Shown piece after piece: positions 29,121-39,097 of a stretch of 64,000 nucleotides of DNA (position 1 is its first letter; the number at the start of each line of letters is the position of its first letter). The position numbers were made by a program, and so were the translations under genes. Origin of the DNA: Vibrio fluvialis (lineage in GTDB: Bacteria; Pseudomonadota; Gammaproteobacteria; Enterobacterales; Vibrionaceae). Location of the stretch: positions 62,001-126,000 of the forward strand of contig NZ_UHIP01000001.1 of NCBI RefSeq assembly GCF_900460245.1. Direction: 5' to 3'. Below the pieces are notes generated by a model, which saw only the letters and a list, made by a program, of their open reading frames with translations, was not told the DNA's origin and did no database searches.

Positions 29121-30083
29121 ATGATTAAGAAGATCGGTATTTTGACAAGTGGCGGTGACGCCCCAGGCATGAATGCTGCAATTCGCGGCGTGGTTCGTAC
29201 AGCCTTGGGCGCAGGTCTTGAAGTATTCGGTATTTACGATGGCTATCAGGGCCTGTATGAAGGCCGCATCAAGCAGCTGGATCGTTCAAGCGTGTCTGAC
29301 GTAATTAACCGTGGTGGTACCTTCCTGGGTTCTGCGCGTTTCCCGCAGTTCCGTGAAGAATCTGTTCGTGAAAAAGCGATCGAAAACCTGAAAACACACG
29401 GTATTGATGCACTGGTTGTGATCGGTGGTGACGGTTCGTACATGGGTGCGAAGAAGCTGACTGAAATGGGTTACCCATGTATCGGTCTGCCAGGCACGAT
29501 CGACAACGACATCGCAGGTACGGATTACACCATCGGCTACCTGACTGCACTGAACACGGTTATCGAGTCTATCGACCGTCTGCGTGACACGTCTTCTTCT
29601 CACCAGCGTATTTCTATCGTAGAAATCATGGGCCGTCACTGTGGTGACCTGACTCTGATGTCTGCGATTGCGGGTGGTTGTGAATACATCATCACGCCAG
29701 AAACTGGCCTGGATATGGATCAACTGATCTCTAACATTCAGGACGGCATCAAGAAAGGCAAGAAACACGCGATTATCGCGCTGACAGAGCTGATGATGGA
29801 TGCGAACCAGTTGGCAAAAGAGATCGAAAAGGCAACGGGTCGTGAGACTCGCGCAACGATTCTTGGCCACATTCAGCGTGGTGGTAAACCAACGGCGTTT
29901 GACCGCGTTCTGGCTTCTCGTATGGGTAACTACGCGGTTCACCTGTTGCTGGAAGGTCACGGCGGCCGTTGTGTTGGTATTCAGAAAGAACAACTGGTTC
30001 ACCACGACATCATCGATGCGATTGAAAACATGAAGCGTCCAGTACGCAAAGATCTGTTCCAGGTGGCTGAAGAGCTGTTCTAA
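29121..30083 (+). CDS. pfkA: 6-phosphofructokinase I
   Basis: 320 residues, the length of E. coli PfkA. Phosphorylates fructose 6-phosphate with ATP, the committed step of glycolysis. It begins [20 protein letters not shown]; the ATP site GGDGSYMGA is near 102-110 and the catalytic [16 protein letters not shown] near 124-139. The frame can begin at GTG 29115, but the ATG at 29121 has GAGGG at the right distance and the family N-terminus. Confidence 0.98.
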   Translation: MIKKIGILTSGGDAPGMNAAIRGVVRTALGAGLEVFGIYDGYQGLYEGRIKQLDRSSVSDVINRGGTFLGSARFPQFREESVREKAIENLKTHGIDALVVIGGDGSYMGAKKLTEMGYPCIGLPGTIDNDIAGTDYTIGYLTALNTVIESIDRLRDTSSSHQRISIVEIMGRHCGDLTLMSAIAGGCEYIITPETGLDMDQLISNIQDGIKKGKKHAIIALTELMMDANQLAKEIEKATGRETRATILGHIQRGGKPTAFDRVLASRMGNYAVHLLLEGHGGRCVGIQKEQLVHHDIIDAIENMKRPVRKDLFQVAEELF

Positions 30084-30110
30084 GCACAGCTAACCTGAAC
30101 TCAGTTCGTA

Positions 30111-30138
30111 AAAAAGACCGCCTTGGCGGTCTTTTTTT
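30111..30138. terminator. Bidirectional terminator between pfkA and glpX
   Basis: AAAAAGACCGCC and GGCGGTCTTTTT arms with a two-nt loop core serve the convergent genes pfkA and glpX. Confidence 0.93.
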
Positions 30139-30149
30139 GTTTTTGGTTG

Positions 30150-31157
30150 TTAGAGAATAATTTCGCGCACTTCCGGATCTTTACGCTCCAGGTAGTGAAT
30201 CGATTTGATGCGGCGAATAGTACGGCAGCGACCGCGGATCAGCAGGGTTTCGGTGGTGGCAATGTTGCCTTGGCGGGTAATGCCTTCCAGCAGATCGCCT
30301 TTGGTGATGCCAGTCGCGGCGAAGATGACATTATCGCTGCGCGCCATGTCTTCCAGTTTCAGAACGACTTCGGCTTTAACGCCCATCTGCTCACAACGCT
30401 CAAGCTCACGAGCCCCCCAGATGCGGTTATCTTCGGTCTCGCCTTTGACTTTATGGCGCGGCAGCAGACGACCATTCATGTCGCCGTCCAGCGCGCGAAT
30501 CACGGCCGCAGAGACAACCCCTTCCGGCGCGCCGCCCACACAGTACATCACATCGACTTCGCTGTCTGGCATACAGGTCAGGATAGAAGCCGCCACGTCA
30601 CCATCTGGCACCGCAAACACGCGTACGCCAAGTTTTTGCATCTGGGCAATCTCGTTATCATGTCGCGGTTTGGCCAGCGTAATCACAGTCAGGTTACTGA
30701 GCGGTTTACCCAGCGCCGCAGCGATGTTTTCCAGGTTTTCCTGCAAAGGTTTGTGCAGGTCGATGCAACCTTTCGCACCCGGACCCACTACCAGTTTTTC
30801 CATGTACATGTCCGGCGCTTTGAGGAAGCTGCCTTTTTCGCCCGCCGCCAGTACGGCCAGCGCGTTGGACTGGCCCATCGCCGTCATACGTGTGCCTTCA
30901 ATCGGGTCCACCGCAATATCGACTTCATCGCCACCGATGCCCACTTGTTCACCGATGTACAGCATTGGCGCTTCGTCAATCTCGCCTTCGCCGATGACGA
31001 TCTCACCCTTGATTTCGGTTTTATTTAATAAGGTGCGCATCACTTCAACTGCAGCGCCGTCTGCGGCATTTTTATCGCCGCGGCCAAGCCATTTATATCC
31101 TGCCAATGCAGCGCCTTCCGTGACGCGTGAAAATGCCATTGCCAAATCGCGTTTCAT
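30150..31157 (-). CDS. glpX: Class II fructose-1,6-bisphosphatase GlpX
   Basis: 335 residues. Removes the 1-phosphate of fructose 1,6-bisphosphate in gluconeogenesis, opposing the neighbouring PfkA. Metal and substrate motifs: VIGEGEIDEAPMLYIGE near 55-71, DIAVDPIEGT near 80-89, CVGGAPEGV near 182-190, and AATGITKGDLL near 275. A large antisense open frame over this gene is a shadow. Confidence 0.96.
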   Translation of the reverse strand: MKRDLAMAFSRVTEGAALAGYKWLGRGDKNAADGAAVEVMRTLLNKTEIKGEIVIGEGEIDEAPMLYIGEQVGIGGDEVDIAVDPIEGTRMTAMGQSNALAVLAAGEKGSFLKAPDMYMEKLVVGPGAKGCIDLHKPLQENLENIAAALGKPLSNLTVITLAKPRHDNEIAQMQKLGVRVFAVPDGDVAASILTCMPDSEVDVMYCVGGAPEGVVSAAVIRALDGDMNGRLLPRHKVKGETEDNRIWGARELERCEQMGVKAEVVLKLEDMARSDNVIFAATGITKGDLLEGITRQGNIATTETLLIRGRCRTIRRIKSIHYLERKDPEVREIIL

Positions 31158-31469
31158 GCTTACTCCAAACCAAGGATCAGTAATAGGGACAATTTGCGGC
31201 GGATCTTAGCATATTCGAAAGGAAACGTTTGCTTTTTGACACCCATGAGACTTGCACTCGATCAAAACTCGCTACGATAGCCTCTGTTTTCAGGCATTGT
31301 TTCCCCCTTCACGCATGCAAAGTAAGCGTCAGGTCAATTTGCGCCGTTTTTTTAACCGAATAGCGCAAAATATCGAATATAGTGAGTGTTTCTCTGCGCT
31401 TGGCTGAGTAGAATGGGGAAATTAAGTGAAGTGAGTTCACCGCAACCGAATCAAAAAAGGGTAAGTACC

Positions 31470-31712
31470 ATGTCTTTTGAAGTACTAGAACAACTAGAAG
31501 CAAAAATCCAAACCGCGGTTGATACAATCGCGTTGCTGCAAATGGAAGTTGAAGAGCTAAAAGAAGAAAAAGTGAAGCTGACTGAAGAAGCAAACGAGCT
31601 GAAAGCCAGCCGTGAAGCTCTGGAGCAGCGCGCTCAGCAAATTCAACAAGAACACACGGCATGGCAAGAGCGTATTCGCAATCTGCTGGGTAAAATGGAC
31701 GACGTGGAATAA
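31470..31712 (+). CDS. zapB: Cell division protein ZapB
   Basis: 80-residue coiled coil ([20 protein letters not shown], then Glu/Lys-rich heptads to the end) that links the FtsZ ring to the chromosome terminus through ZapA and MatP. The frame is open from 31386, but the ATG at 31470 follows AAAAAAGGGTAAGTACC and gives the family N-terminus and length. Divergent from glpX across 312 nt, in which I can place no promoter with confidence. Confidence 0.96.
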   Translation: MSFEVLEQLEAKIQTAVDTIALLQMEVEELKEEKVKLTEEANELKASREALEQRAQQIQQEHTAWQERIRNLLGKMDDVE

Positions 31713-31741
31713 TCCACCGATTGCCACGATATCGAATCTAT

Positions 31742-31774
31742 AAAAAAACGCCGACGGTTGTCGGCGTTTTTTTG
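31742..31774. terminator. Bidirectional terminator between zapB and metF
   Basis: AAAAAAACGCCGACGG and its near complement ending in GTTTTTTT. Confidence 0.92.
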
Positions 31775-31788
31775 TTTCTCACATTCGC

Positions 31789-32718
<930 letters not shown>

Positions 32719-32734
32719 TTAAAAATTGACGTTT

Positions 32735-32750
32735 AGACGTCTATATGGCT
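32735..32750. promoter_or_regulatory. MetJ operator of metF
   Basis: A perfect met box AGACGTCT (32735-32742) is followed by the diverged box ATATGGCT; TTGACGTT lies before it. MetJ with SAM should repress metF here. Confidence 0.85.
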
Positions 32751-32920
32751 ACAGAATGTCTTGAATGCATTTTAATGTCAACCTTGCCAATATGAATATT
32801 TTTCATGTTGATCGTGAGGTTAATTCAACAACGTTCTCAGCACGTTAGTCGCATTTTCTGCCTGTAACCTTCAAGTTCGACGAATGTGCTGATATAGAAA
32901 TTAATAGTAGAACAAACAAC

Positions 32921-32948
32921 AAAAAGCTCGCCAATTTGGCGAGCTTTA
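32921..32948 (-). terminator. Terminator of metBL
   Basis: AAAGCTCGCCAA pairs with TTGGCGAGCTTT on the minus strand, ten nt after the metL stop, and is followed by T bases. Confidence 0.88.
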
Positions 32949-32954
32949 TCATGC

Positions 32955-35366
32955 TTACAACAGGCCTGCGAGCAGGTTGAGATCCGACTGAATCGCGCCT
33001 GCCGTGACTTCACGTCCGGCTCCCGGGCCGCGAATCACCAGCGGATTATCGCGGTACCATTTGCTCTCGATGGCAAAGATGTTGTCACACGGCAGCAGAT
33101 TCGCCAGCGCGTGTTCTTTATCGAGTGCTTCCACGCCAACAGTGGCTTTGCCATTTTTTTCGAGGCGCGCCACATAACGCAGCACTTTATCCTGACGCTG
33201 TGCTTTCGCCAGACGTTCGGCCAGGCGCTCATTGAGCAACTGGCTTTTATCGAGGAAATCATCCAGTGACAGATCGCGCAACTCTTCCGGCACTAGGGAT
33301 TCAACGCGTACGTTTTGGGGTTCGATTTCCAGCCCCGATTCACGCGCCAGAATCACCAGCTTACGCATTACGTCAGAGCCATCGAGATCGCAGCGTGGGT
33401 CCGGTTCGGTCAGGCCTTGTTGCCAGGCGAGATCAACCAGTTCACTGAACGGCACCTGGCCATCGTATTGCTGGAACAGCCACGACAGCGTGCCAGAGAA
33501 TATACCCGACAGCGCGGTAATTTCATCGCCGCTTTCACGCAGATCGCGCACGGTGTGATTGATGGGTAAGCCGGCACCAACGGTCGCGTTGTACAACCAA
33601 TGGCGACTGATTTTGGCAAATGCGTCTTTCACTTGCTGGTAGTAATCACCCGCGGCCGATCCCGCCACTTTGTTGGCCGAAATCAGATGCATGCCGTGTT
33701 CGGCGATATCGAGATAACGGCTCGCCAGTTCCTGACTCGCGGTGACATCCAGCACCACCACTTCGTCAAAGCCCTGAATATTCCCCAGTTGCGTCAACCA
33801 AGTTTGTCCATCGTTCGGTACGGCTTCGTCGTTATAGTGAGCAAACACTTTTGCTGCGTCGATACCTTGTGGTTTGAAGCAGTAAGTCTGGCTGTCAATC
33901 ACCGCCACCAGTTCGAAGTTCATGCCATGACGCTTTTCCAGCTCTTCTTTCTGCTCAGCAAACAGCTTCAGCCAGCTGGAGCCGATGTTGCCTTTCCCGC
34001 ACAGAGCCAGCGCGACCCGTTTTTGTGCCTGGAACAGTTGCGTGTGCAGGCCGATGACCAGTGGTTCGACAGCCGTCTGGCGCAGCACGGCGACCAGACT
34101 CAGACCGGATTCCGCTTCGCACACAAATTCAACCGGCGCGGTTTTGAGCTGTTGGAAGAACCCATAGCTGTGCTGCGCGTTTTTGGTGACACCTGCACCG
34201 ACCGCGCCCACCATGGAATAACCTTCTTTGAGTTTGATTTCCGCCTCAATACCTAAATCTTGCAAGAAGGCCAGCGAACCGGAGGCAATTTCTGCGGTAT
34301 AGGCCAGACGCAGGTATTGTTGGTCGGCCTGAACTTCATACGCCAGCGGTTCCAACTGCGCCCGTTGGAGTTTTTCCAGCACGTCTTGCTGAGCGCGCTG
34401 GAAGTTGTGACCATGCACAAACGCCAGTTCAATCAGCAGAACTTCTTCCAGCGACGTGATGATTTTTGCGCCGCGGCCTGAAGCCAGCACGCGCTCGATG
34501 CGGGTGGATCCGGATTCTGGTTGATAACTGCAACGCAGGCTGAGATCCATCGCGCTTTGTGCCACAGGCTGTAAAGTACGGCTGTGCAGTACCGGTGCGG
34601 CCAGGCGAGCCAGTTCGTTGGCTTCATCCAAACGCAGCAGTGGCAGCAGGCAGGCATCGGTGACCAGACGCGGGTCGGCGCTGTACACGCCTGCGACATC
34701 ACTCCAGATGGTGACGCGATCCACTTCGGCCAGCGCGCCAATTACGGTCGCGGAATAGTCAGAACCGTTACGGCCGAGCAGCACGGTTTCGCCTGCTTCG
34801 TTCTGCGCCATAAAACCTGTGATGATGACGCGATGATGGGCGTGTTGTGCCAGTACTTCTTTGATCAGCGGATAAGAGCGCGCGCGATCGACTTCCGGTT
34901 GCGTGCCGCTCTCGGCGCGCAGGAAAGCACGAGCGTCCTGAGCGACCGCTGGCAGTTTGAGCTGGTTGAGCAGCGCTGCCAACAGGCGTGATGACCACAC
35001 TTCTCCGTGACCGAGCACCGCCGCTTGTTGCGCTTTGTTCAGGGGAGCGGCAAGCTCGCCCAGGGCGACAAATTCGTTGTTGAGTTGGGTGAGCAGCTGA
35101 TCGGCAGTGTCGCCGTCCAGCAAACCTTCAATCAGTTCGCTTTGATATAGACGCAGGGATTGCAGCGCTTCGTGCGCAATACGGCCGTCTTTATTCAGAG
35201 CATCGAGAAAGGCAATCAGGCGGTTGGTTGTTTTACCCGCCGCGGAGACCACCACGAGATCGTCGGCCTGTGAATATTCCTGCAGAATATGGGCGACGCG
35301 TTGATAACATTCCGGGTCTGCGAGACTGCTACCACCAAATTTATGCAGCTGACGCGAAATTGTCAT
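32955..35366 (-). CDS. metL: Bifunctional aspartokinase II / homoserine dehydrogenase II
   Basis: 803 residues. The N-terminal about 290 residues are an aspartate kinase (LHKFGGSSLADPECYQRV at the start; LGRNGSDYSATVIGALA near 197-213), followed by a regulatory linker. The homoserine dehydrogenase starts near 455 (VALALCGKGNIGSSWLKLF) with NATVGAGLPINHTVRDL near 590. It makes aspartyl phosphate and homoserine for methionine synthesis. Its ATG shares one base with the metB stop (TAATG), so translation is coupled. Confidence 0.97.
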   Translation of the reverse strand: MTISRQLHKFGGSSLADPECYQRVAHILQEYSQADDLVVVSAAGKTTNRLIAFLDALNKDGRIAHEALQSLRLYQSELIEGLLDGDTADQLLTQLNNEFVALGELAAPLNKAQQAAVLGHGEVWSSRLLAALLNQLKLPAVAQDARAFLRAESGTQPEVDRARSYPLIKEVLAQHAHHRVIITGFMAQNEAGETVLLGRNGSDYSATVIGALAEVDRVTIWSDVAGVYSADPRLVTDACLLPLLRLDEANELARLAAPVLHSRTLQPVAQSAMDLSLRCSYQPESGSTRIERVLASGRGAKIITSLEEVLLIELAFVHGHNFQRAQQDVLEKLQRAQLEPLAYEVQADQQYLRLAYTAEIASGSLAFLQDLGIEAEIKLKEGYSMVGAVGAGVTKNAQHSYGFFQQLKTAPVEFVCEAESGLSLVAVLRQTAVEPLVIGLHTQLFQAQKRVALALCGKGNIGSSWLKLFAEQKEELEKRHGMNFELVAVIDSQTYCFKPQGIDAAKVFAHYNDEAVPNDGQTWLTQLGNIQGFDEVVVLDVTASQELASRYLDIAEHGMHLISANKVAGSAAGDYYQQVKDAFAKISRHWLYNATVGAGLPINHTVRDLRESGDEITALSGIFSGTLSWLFQQYDGQVPFSELVDLAWQQGLTEPDPRCDLDGSDVMRKLVILARESGLEIEPQNVRVESLVPEELRDLSLDDFLDKSQLLNERLAERLAKAQRQDKVLRYVARLEKNGKATVGVEALDKEHALANLLPCDNIFAIESKWYRDNPLVIRGPGAGREVTAGAIQSDLNLLAGLL

Positions 35367-36532
35367 TAAAAGGCCTCCTTGGCTTTATTAAACGCCTGAT
35401 CCAGATCGGCAATCAGGTCGGATGCATCTTCCAGACCGACTGACAAACGCAGCAGTTGCTGTGAGACGCCCGCTTCCGCCAGAGCTTCTTCGCCCATCGC
35501 GCGGTGAGTCATTGAGGCGGGGTGACATACCAGACTTTCTACACCGCCGAGTGATTCTGCCAGCGAGAACAGTTCCAATTCGCCGACGAAGTATTTCAGT
35601 TGCTCAAACGAACCGCCAAACTCAAAACTCAGCATTGAACCAAAACCGACCTGCTGTTTTTTCGCAATCTCGTGACCAGGATGGTTTGGCAGGCTAGGGT
35701 GATAAATCACTTTTACCAATGACTGGCTTTGCAGATAGTTAAGGATTTGCTGTGAGCTTTCTTCATGCACGCGCATACGTGCGCCGAGCGTGCGCAAGCC
35801 ACGCAGCGTCATGTAGCTGTCAAACGGCGTACCCGTCGCGCCGATGCAGTTACCCCACCATTTCAGCTCTTCGGCATGCTGGGCATCTTTACTGATGATC
35901 ACGCCGCCAATCACGTCCGAGTGACCGTTCAGGTATTTGGTGGTGGAGTGCACCACAAAGTCAGCGCCGAGCGTCAGAGGCTTTTGGTACACCGGTGTCA
36001 AAAAGGTATTGTCGACCGCCACCAAGGCGCCGACCGCTTTGGCTTGCTGGCAGATTTTTTCGATGTCGACCACACGCACCAATGGGTTGGACGGGGTTTC
36101 CAATAACACCAGTTTCGGGTTTTGGGCCATCGCCGCCGCCAGAGCCTGCTCGTCGGACTGATCGACAAACAGCACTTTGAAGTCGCCTTTCTTCGCGCGC
36201 GTGTTAAACAAACGGTAAGTGCCGCCATAACAGTCGTGCGGCGCAATGATTAAATCTTGTGGAGAAAGAAACGCGCTGACCCAAAGGTTGAGCGCCGAAG
36301 TGCCGCAGTTGGTGACCACCGCATCGGCACCGCATTCGAGTTCAGATAGTGCCTGTTCCAGCAAACCACGGTTCGGGTTACCAGAGCGGGTGTAATCGTA
36401 TTTTGGCACTTCACCAAACGCAGGAAAGCCATAGTTGGTCGAGAGATAAATGGGTGGAACAACAGCGTGGTATTGAGTGTCAGATTCAATACCCGTGCGG
36501 ACCGCAACGGTCGCTGGCTTGCGATTGGTCAT
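35366..36532 (-). CDS. metB: Cystathionine gamma-synthase
   Basis: 388-residue PLP enzyme that joins O-succinylhomoserine and cysteine to cystathionine. The Cys/Met-metabolism signature surrounds the PLP lysine in FVVHSTTKYLNGHSDVIGG near 192-210; YDYTRSGNPNRGLLEQAL near 45-62 is the N-terminal substrate loop. First gene of metBL, divergent from metJ across a 218-nt region with four MetJ boxes. Confidence 0.96.
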   Translation of the reverse strand: MTNRKPATVAVRTGIESDTQYHAVVPPIYLSTNYGFPAFGEVPKYDYTRSGNPNRGLLEQALSELECGADAVVTNCGTSALNLWVSAFLSPQDLIIAPHDCYGGTYRLFNTRAKKGDFKVLFVDQSDEQALAAAMAQNPKLVLLETPSNPLVRVVDIEKICQQAKAVGALVAVDNTFLTPVYQKPLTLGADFVVHSTTKYLNGHSDVIGGVIISKDAQHAEELKWWGNCIGATGTPFDSYMTLRGLRTLGARMRVHEESSQQILNYLQSQSLVKVIYHPSLPNHPGHEIAKKQQVGFGSMLSFEFGGSFEQLKYFVGELELFSLAESLGGVESLVCHPASMTHRAMGEEALAEAGVSQQLLRLSVGLEDASDLIADLDQAFNKAKEAF

Positions 36533-36641
36533 GAGCGTTTCCTTTCCTGATTGACGGTGTTTTGGCTTCCAAGTCGGCAGTGAACCTTAATATTTCTGTT
36601 CACCCCGCTGAATAACATCACACTTTACTGACCAAAAAAGA

Positions 36642-36673
36642 AGACGTCAACACTTCTAGACGTCTATATGTCT
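36642..36673. promoter_or_regulatory. Four tandem MetJ boxes between metB and metJ
   Basis: Four contiguous octamers, AGACGTCA, ACACTTCT, AGACGTCT, ATATGTCT; the third is a perfect met box and the others keep most of the consensus. This is the cooperative MetJ operator for metBL and probably for metJ itself. Confidence 0.9.
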
Positions 36674-36750
36674 TTGCTTATGGCAGTAAATCCCGCTAAA
36701 ATTGGGGACTTTGAAAATATTCAACTCGAATCCAACAACGAAGGTGCGCA

Positions 36751-37068
36751 ATGGCAGACTGGAATGGCGAATATATTAGCCCATACGCGGAGCATGGGAA
36801 AAAGAGCGAGCAGGTGAAAAAAATCACCGTATCGATTCCGCTTAAGGTGCTGAAAGTGCTGACGGATGAACGTACTCGCCGCCAAATCAATAACCTGCGT
36901 CATGCAACGAACAGTGAACTGTTGTGTGAAGCGTTTCTGCATGCCTACACAGGCCAGCCGCTGCCAACGGATGAAGATCTGCGTAAAGACCGCCCGGATG
37001 ACATTCCGGCGGAAGTGAAAGAACTGATGACCGCAATGGGCATTGAGTTCGAAGCGTACGACGACTGA
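36751..37068 (+). CDS. metJ: Methionine repressor MetJ
   Basis: 105 residues with a ribbon-helix-helix fold: [20 protein letters not shown] near 22-41 provides the DNA-contact strand and [20 protein letters not shown] the dimer helices. It uses SAM as co-repressor. Length equals E. coli MetJ. Divergent from metBL, the usual arrangement. Confidence 0.98.
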   Translation: MADWNGEYISPYAEHGKKSEQVKKITVSIPLKVLKVLTDERTRRQINNLRHATNSELLCEAFLHAYTGQPLPTDEDLRKDRPDDIPAEVKELMTAMGIEFEAYDD

Positions 37069-37089
37069 TCCCACGGACCGACACGCATT

Positions 37090-37121
37090 AAAAAACCCTG
37101 GCATTGGCCAGGGTTTTTTTG
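37090..37121. terminator. Bidirectional terminator between metJ and the malic enzyme gene
   Basis: AAAAAACCCTGGC and GCCAGGGTTTTTTT arms with a short loop serve both convergent genes. Confidence 0.93.
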
Positions 37122-37144
37122 TCTTCACTTGAAGCAAAGAGTGC

Positions 37145-38422
37145 TTAGGCTTCCATGTAGCCTTGTGGCATTTCGATGCGAGCAACGCCCGAATCCACGG
37201 CAGCCTGAGCCACCGCTTTTGCTACGCGTGGTAGCAGGCGAGGGTCCATTGGTTTTGGAATGATGTAGTCGTTGCCGTAAGACAATTTGTCTACACCCGC
37301 GGCTTTCAGCACTTCTACTGGCACTTCTTCTTTGGCTAGCTGACGAATCGCGTCGACCGCAGCCAGTTTCATCTCATCGTTGATTTCGCTGGCGCGGACA
37401 TCCAGAGCACCACGGAAGATGAATGGGAAACACAACACGTTGTTCACCTGGTTCGGGTAGTCGCTGCGGCCGGTACCCATAATCAGATCGCTGCGCACTT
37501 GGTAAGCCAGTTCTGGTTTGATTTCTGGATCTGGGTTGGAACACGCAAACACCACCGGTTTGTCGGCCATCAGCTTCAGTGCGTCGGCTGGCAGCAGGTT
37601 CGGACCCGAAACGCCCAGGAACAGGTCAGCGCCGGCGATCACATCTTCCAGCGTACGTTTGTCGGTGTTGTTCGCGAACAGTTGTTTGTATTCGTTCAGG
37701 TCGTCACGACGGGTGTGAATCACACCTTTGCGATCCAACATATAGATCTTTTCGCGCATTGCGCCACATTTGATCAGCAGTTCCATACAAGCGACGGCAG
37801 CGGCGCCAGCACCCAGACAGACGATGATGCACTCTTCCAGCTTTTTACCTTGCAGCTCAATCGCGTTCAGCATGCCGGCAGCGGTGACGATCGCAGTACC
37901 GTGCTGGTCATCGTGGAACACGGGAACGTCACAACGTTCAATCAGGCGGCGTTCGATTTCAAAACAGTCCGGAGCTTTGATGTCTTCCAGGTTGATGCCA
38001 CCAAAGGTGTCGGCAATGTTCGCGACGGTATCGACGAACTCGTCGATGGTGCGGTGTTTGACTTCAATGTCGATAGAATCCAGGCCCGCAAAACGTTTGA
38101 ACAGCAGGGCTTTACCTTCCATGACCGGTTTGGATGCCATCGGGCCCAGGTTACCCAGACCGAGGATCGCCGTTCCGTTGGAGATAACTGCAACGGTATT
38201 TCCCTTTGCAGTGTACTTGTATACGTTGTCGACATTTTGTGCGATTTCACGCACCGGTTCCGCCACGCCCGGGCTGTAAGCCAGAGCAAGGTCAGCAGCA
38301 GAATCTGCTGGTTTCGTTAGAGAAACAGCGATTTTCCCTGGAATAGGTAGGGCATGGTAATCCAGTGCGCGTTGGCGGAAAGTTTCTTCCGGAGTCAGTT
38401 GTTGGCGATTGTCATCGGACAT
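37145..38422 (-). CDS. Malic enzyme, short form without phosphotransacetylase domain
   Basis: 425 residues. Oxidatively decarboxylates malate to pyruvate with NAD(P)+. The malic enzyme signature (ALAYSPGVAEPVREI near 46-60), VFHDDQHGTAIVTAAG near 166-181 and GAGAAAVACMELL near 203-215 are present. E. coli MaeB is about 760 residues because of a C-terminal phosphotransacetylase-like domain; that part is absent here, as in other Vibrio homologues. Whether NAD or NADP is used cannot be told with certainty. Confidence 0.93.
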   Translation of the reverse strand: MSDDNRQQLTPEETFRQRALDYHALPIPGKIAVSLTKPADSAADLALAYSPGVAEPVREIAQNVDNVYKYTAKGNTVAVISNGTAILGLGNLGPMASKPVMEGKALLFKRFAGLDSIDIEVKHRTIDEFVDTVANIADTFGGINLEDIKAPDCFEIERRLIERCDVPVFHDDQHGTAIVTAAGMLNAIELQGKKLEECIIVCLGAGAAAVACMELLIKCGAMREKIYMLDRKGVIHTRRDDLNEYKQLFANNTDKRTLEDVIAGADLFLGVSGPNLLPADALKLMADKPVVFACSNPDPEIKPELAYQVRSDLIMGTGRSDYPNQVNNVLCFPFIFRGALDVRASEINDEMKLAAVDAIRQLAKEEVPVEVLKAAGVDKLSYGNDYIIPKPMDPRLLPRVAKAVAQAAVDSGVARIEMPQGYMEA

Positions 38423-38583
38423 AGGGGGAGGTTCTCTTATTGTTTTGGAAAAGGAGAATTATTCTAATTGATGTCTGTCAAGCTGCCTAGGCAGGATTGC
38501 GAGTCAATCGTACAAAACTTGACTGATTTAATCTGATAAGACCAGCTGTTTTGTGATCGCCGTGAGGAGAAATTGCAGGCATG

Positions 38584-38611
38584 AAAAAAGGACGCCGGAG
38601 CGTCCTTTTCT
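38584..38611 (-). terminator. Terminator of rpmE
   Basis: On the minus strand AAAAGGACGC-TCCG-GCGTCCTTTTTT, about 23 nt after the stop. Confidence 0.93.
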
Positions 38612-38633
38612 GAATCTTCGCGTGAAGCAGTAA

Positions 38634-38852
38634 TTACTTCTTGCTTGATAGTGCGCCGAAACGCTTGTTGAAGCGATCAACACGGCCGCCAGTGTCAACA
38701 ACACGTTGTTTACCAGTGTAGAATGGGTGGCACTTGTCACATACGTCCAGGTGCAGAGAGTCTTTACCTAGAGTAGAGTTGAAAACGAAAGAGTTGCCGC
38801 AAGAGCAAGTCGCGTTTACTGCTTTGTATTCTGGGTGGATACCAGCTTTCAT
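38634..38852 (-). CDS. rpmE: 50S ribosomal protein L31 (zinc form)
   Basis: 72 residues beginning [20 protein letters not shown]. The four Cys expected of the zinc-binding L31 type are present (CSCG and CDKC, with HP between blocks). A zinc-free paralogue, if any, is not in this window. Single-gene unit divergent from priA across 245 nt. Confidence 0.98.
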   Translation of the reverse strand: MKAGIHPEYKAVNATCSCGNSFVFNSTLGKDSLHLDVCDKCHPFYTGKQRVVDTGGRVDRFNKRFGALSSKK

Positions 38853-39097
38853 GGGATAACCTCAATTTAGGCCGTGTCGCTATCCGAATCAACGTCGGAC
38901 ACCACACGTAATGTTAATGATACTGTTCGATACTCAGCCTTGTTGACCAAGCATCTTCAAGGCGCGATATATTAATGAATCCACCGCTTCGGATCAACCG
39001 CTTTCGGCGTTATTTTCGCCACTATTGTGGGTCGAATTTCCCATCCGCATCCAGTAGACTGTGATTTCTCACCATTTTTGACTGCTGACGGACTGTT

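Noticed and set aside
30205..31209. 334-codon plus-strand open frame opposite glpX
   Set aside because: Shadow of glpX, rich in Ser, Pro and Arg, with no family features.
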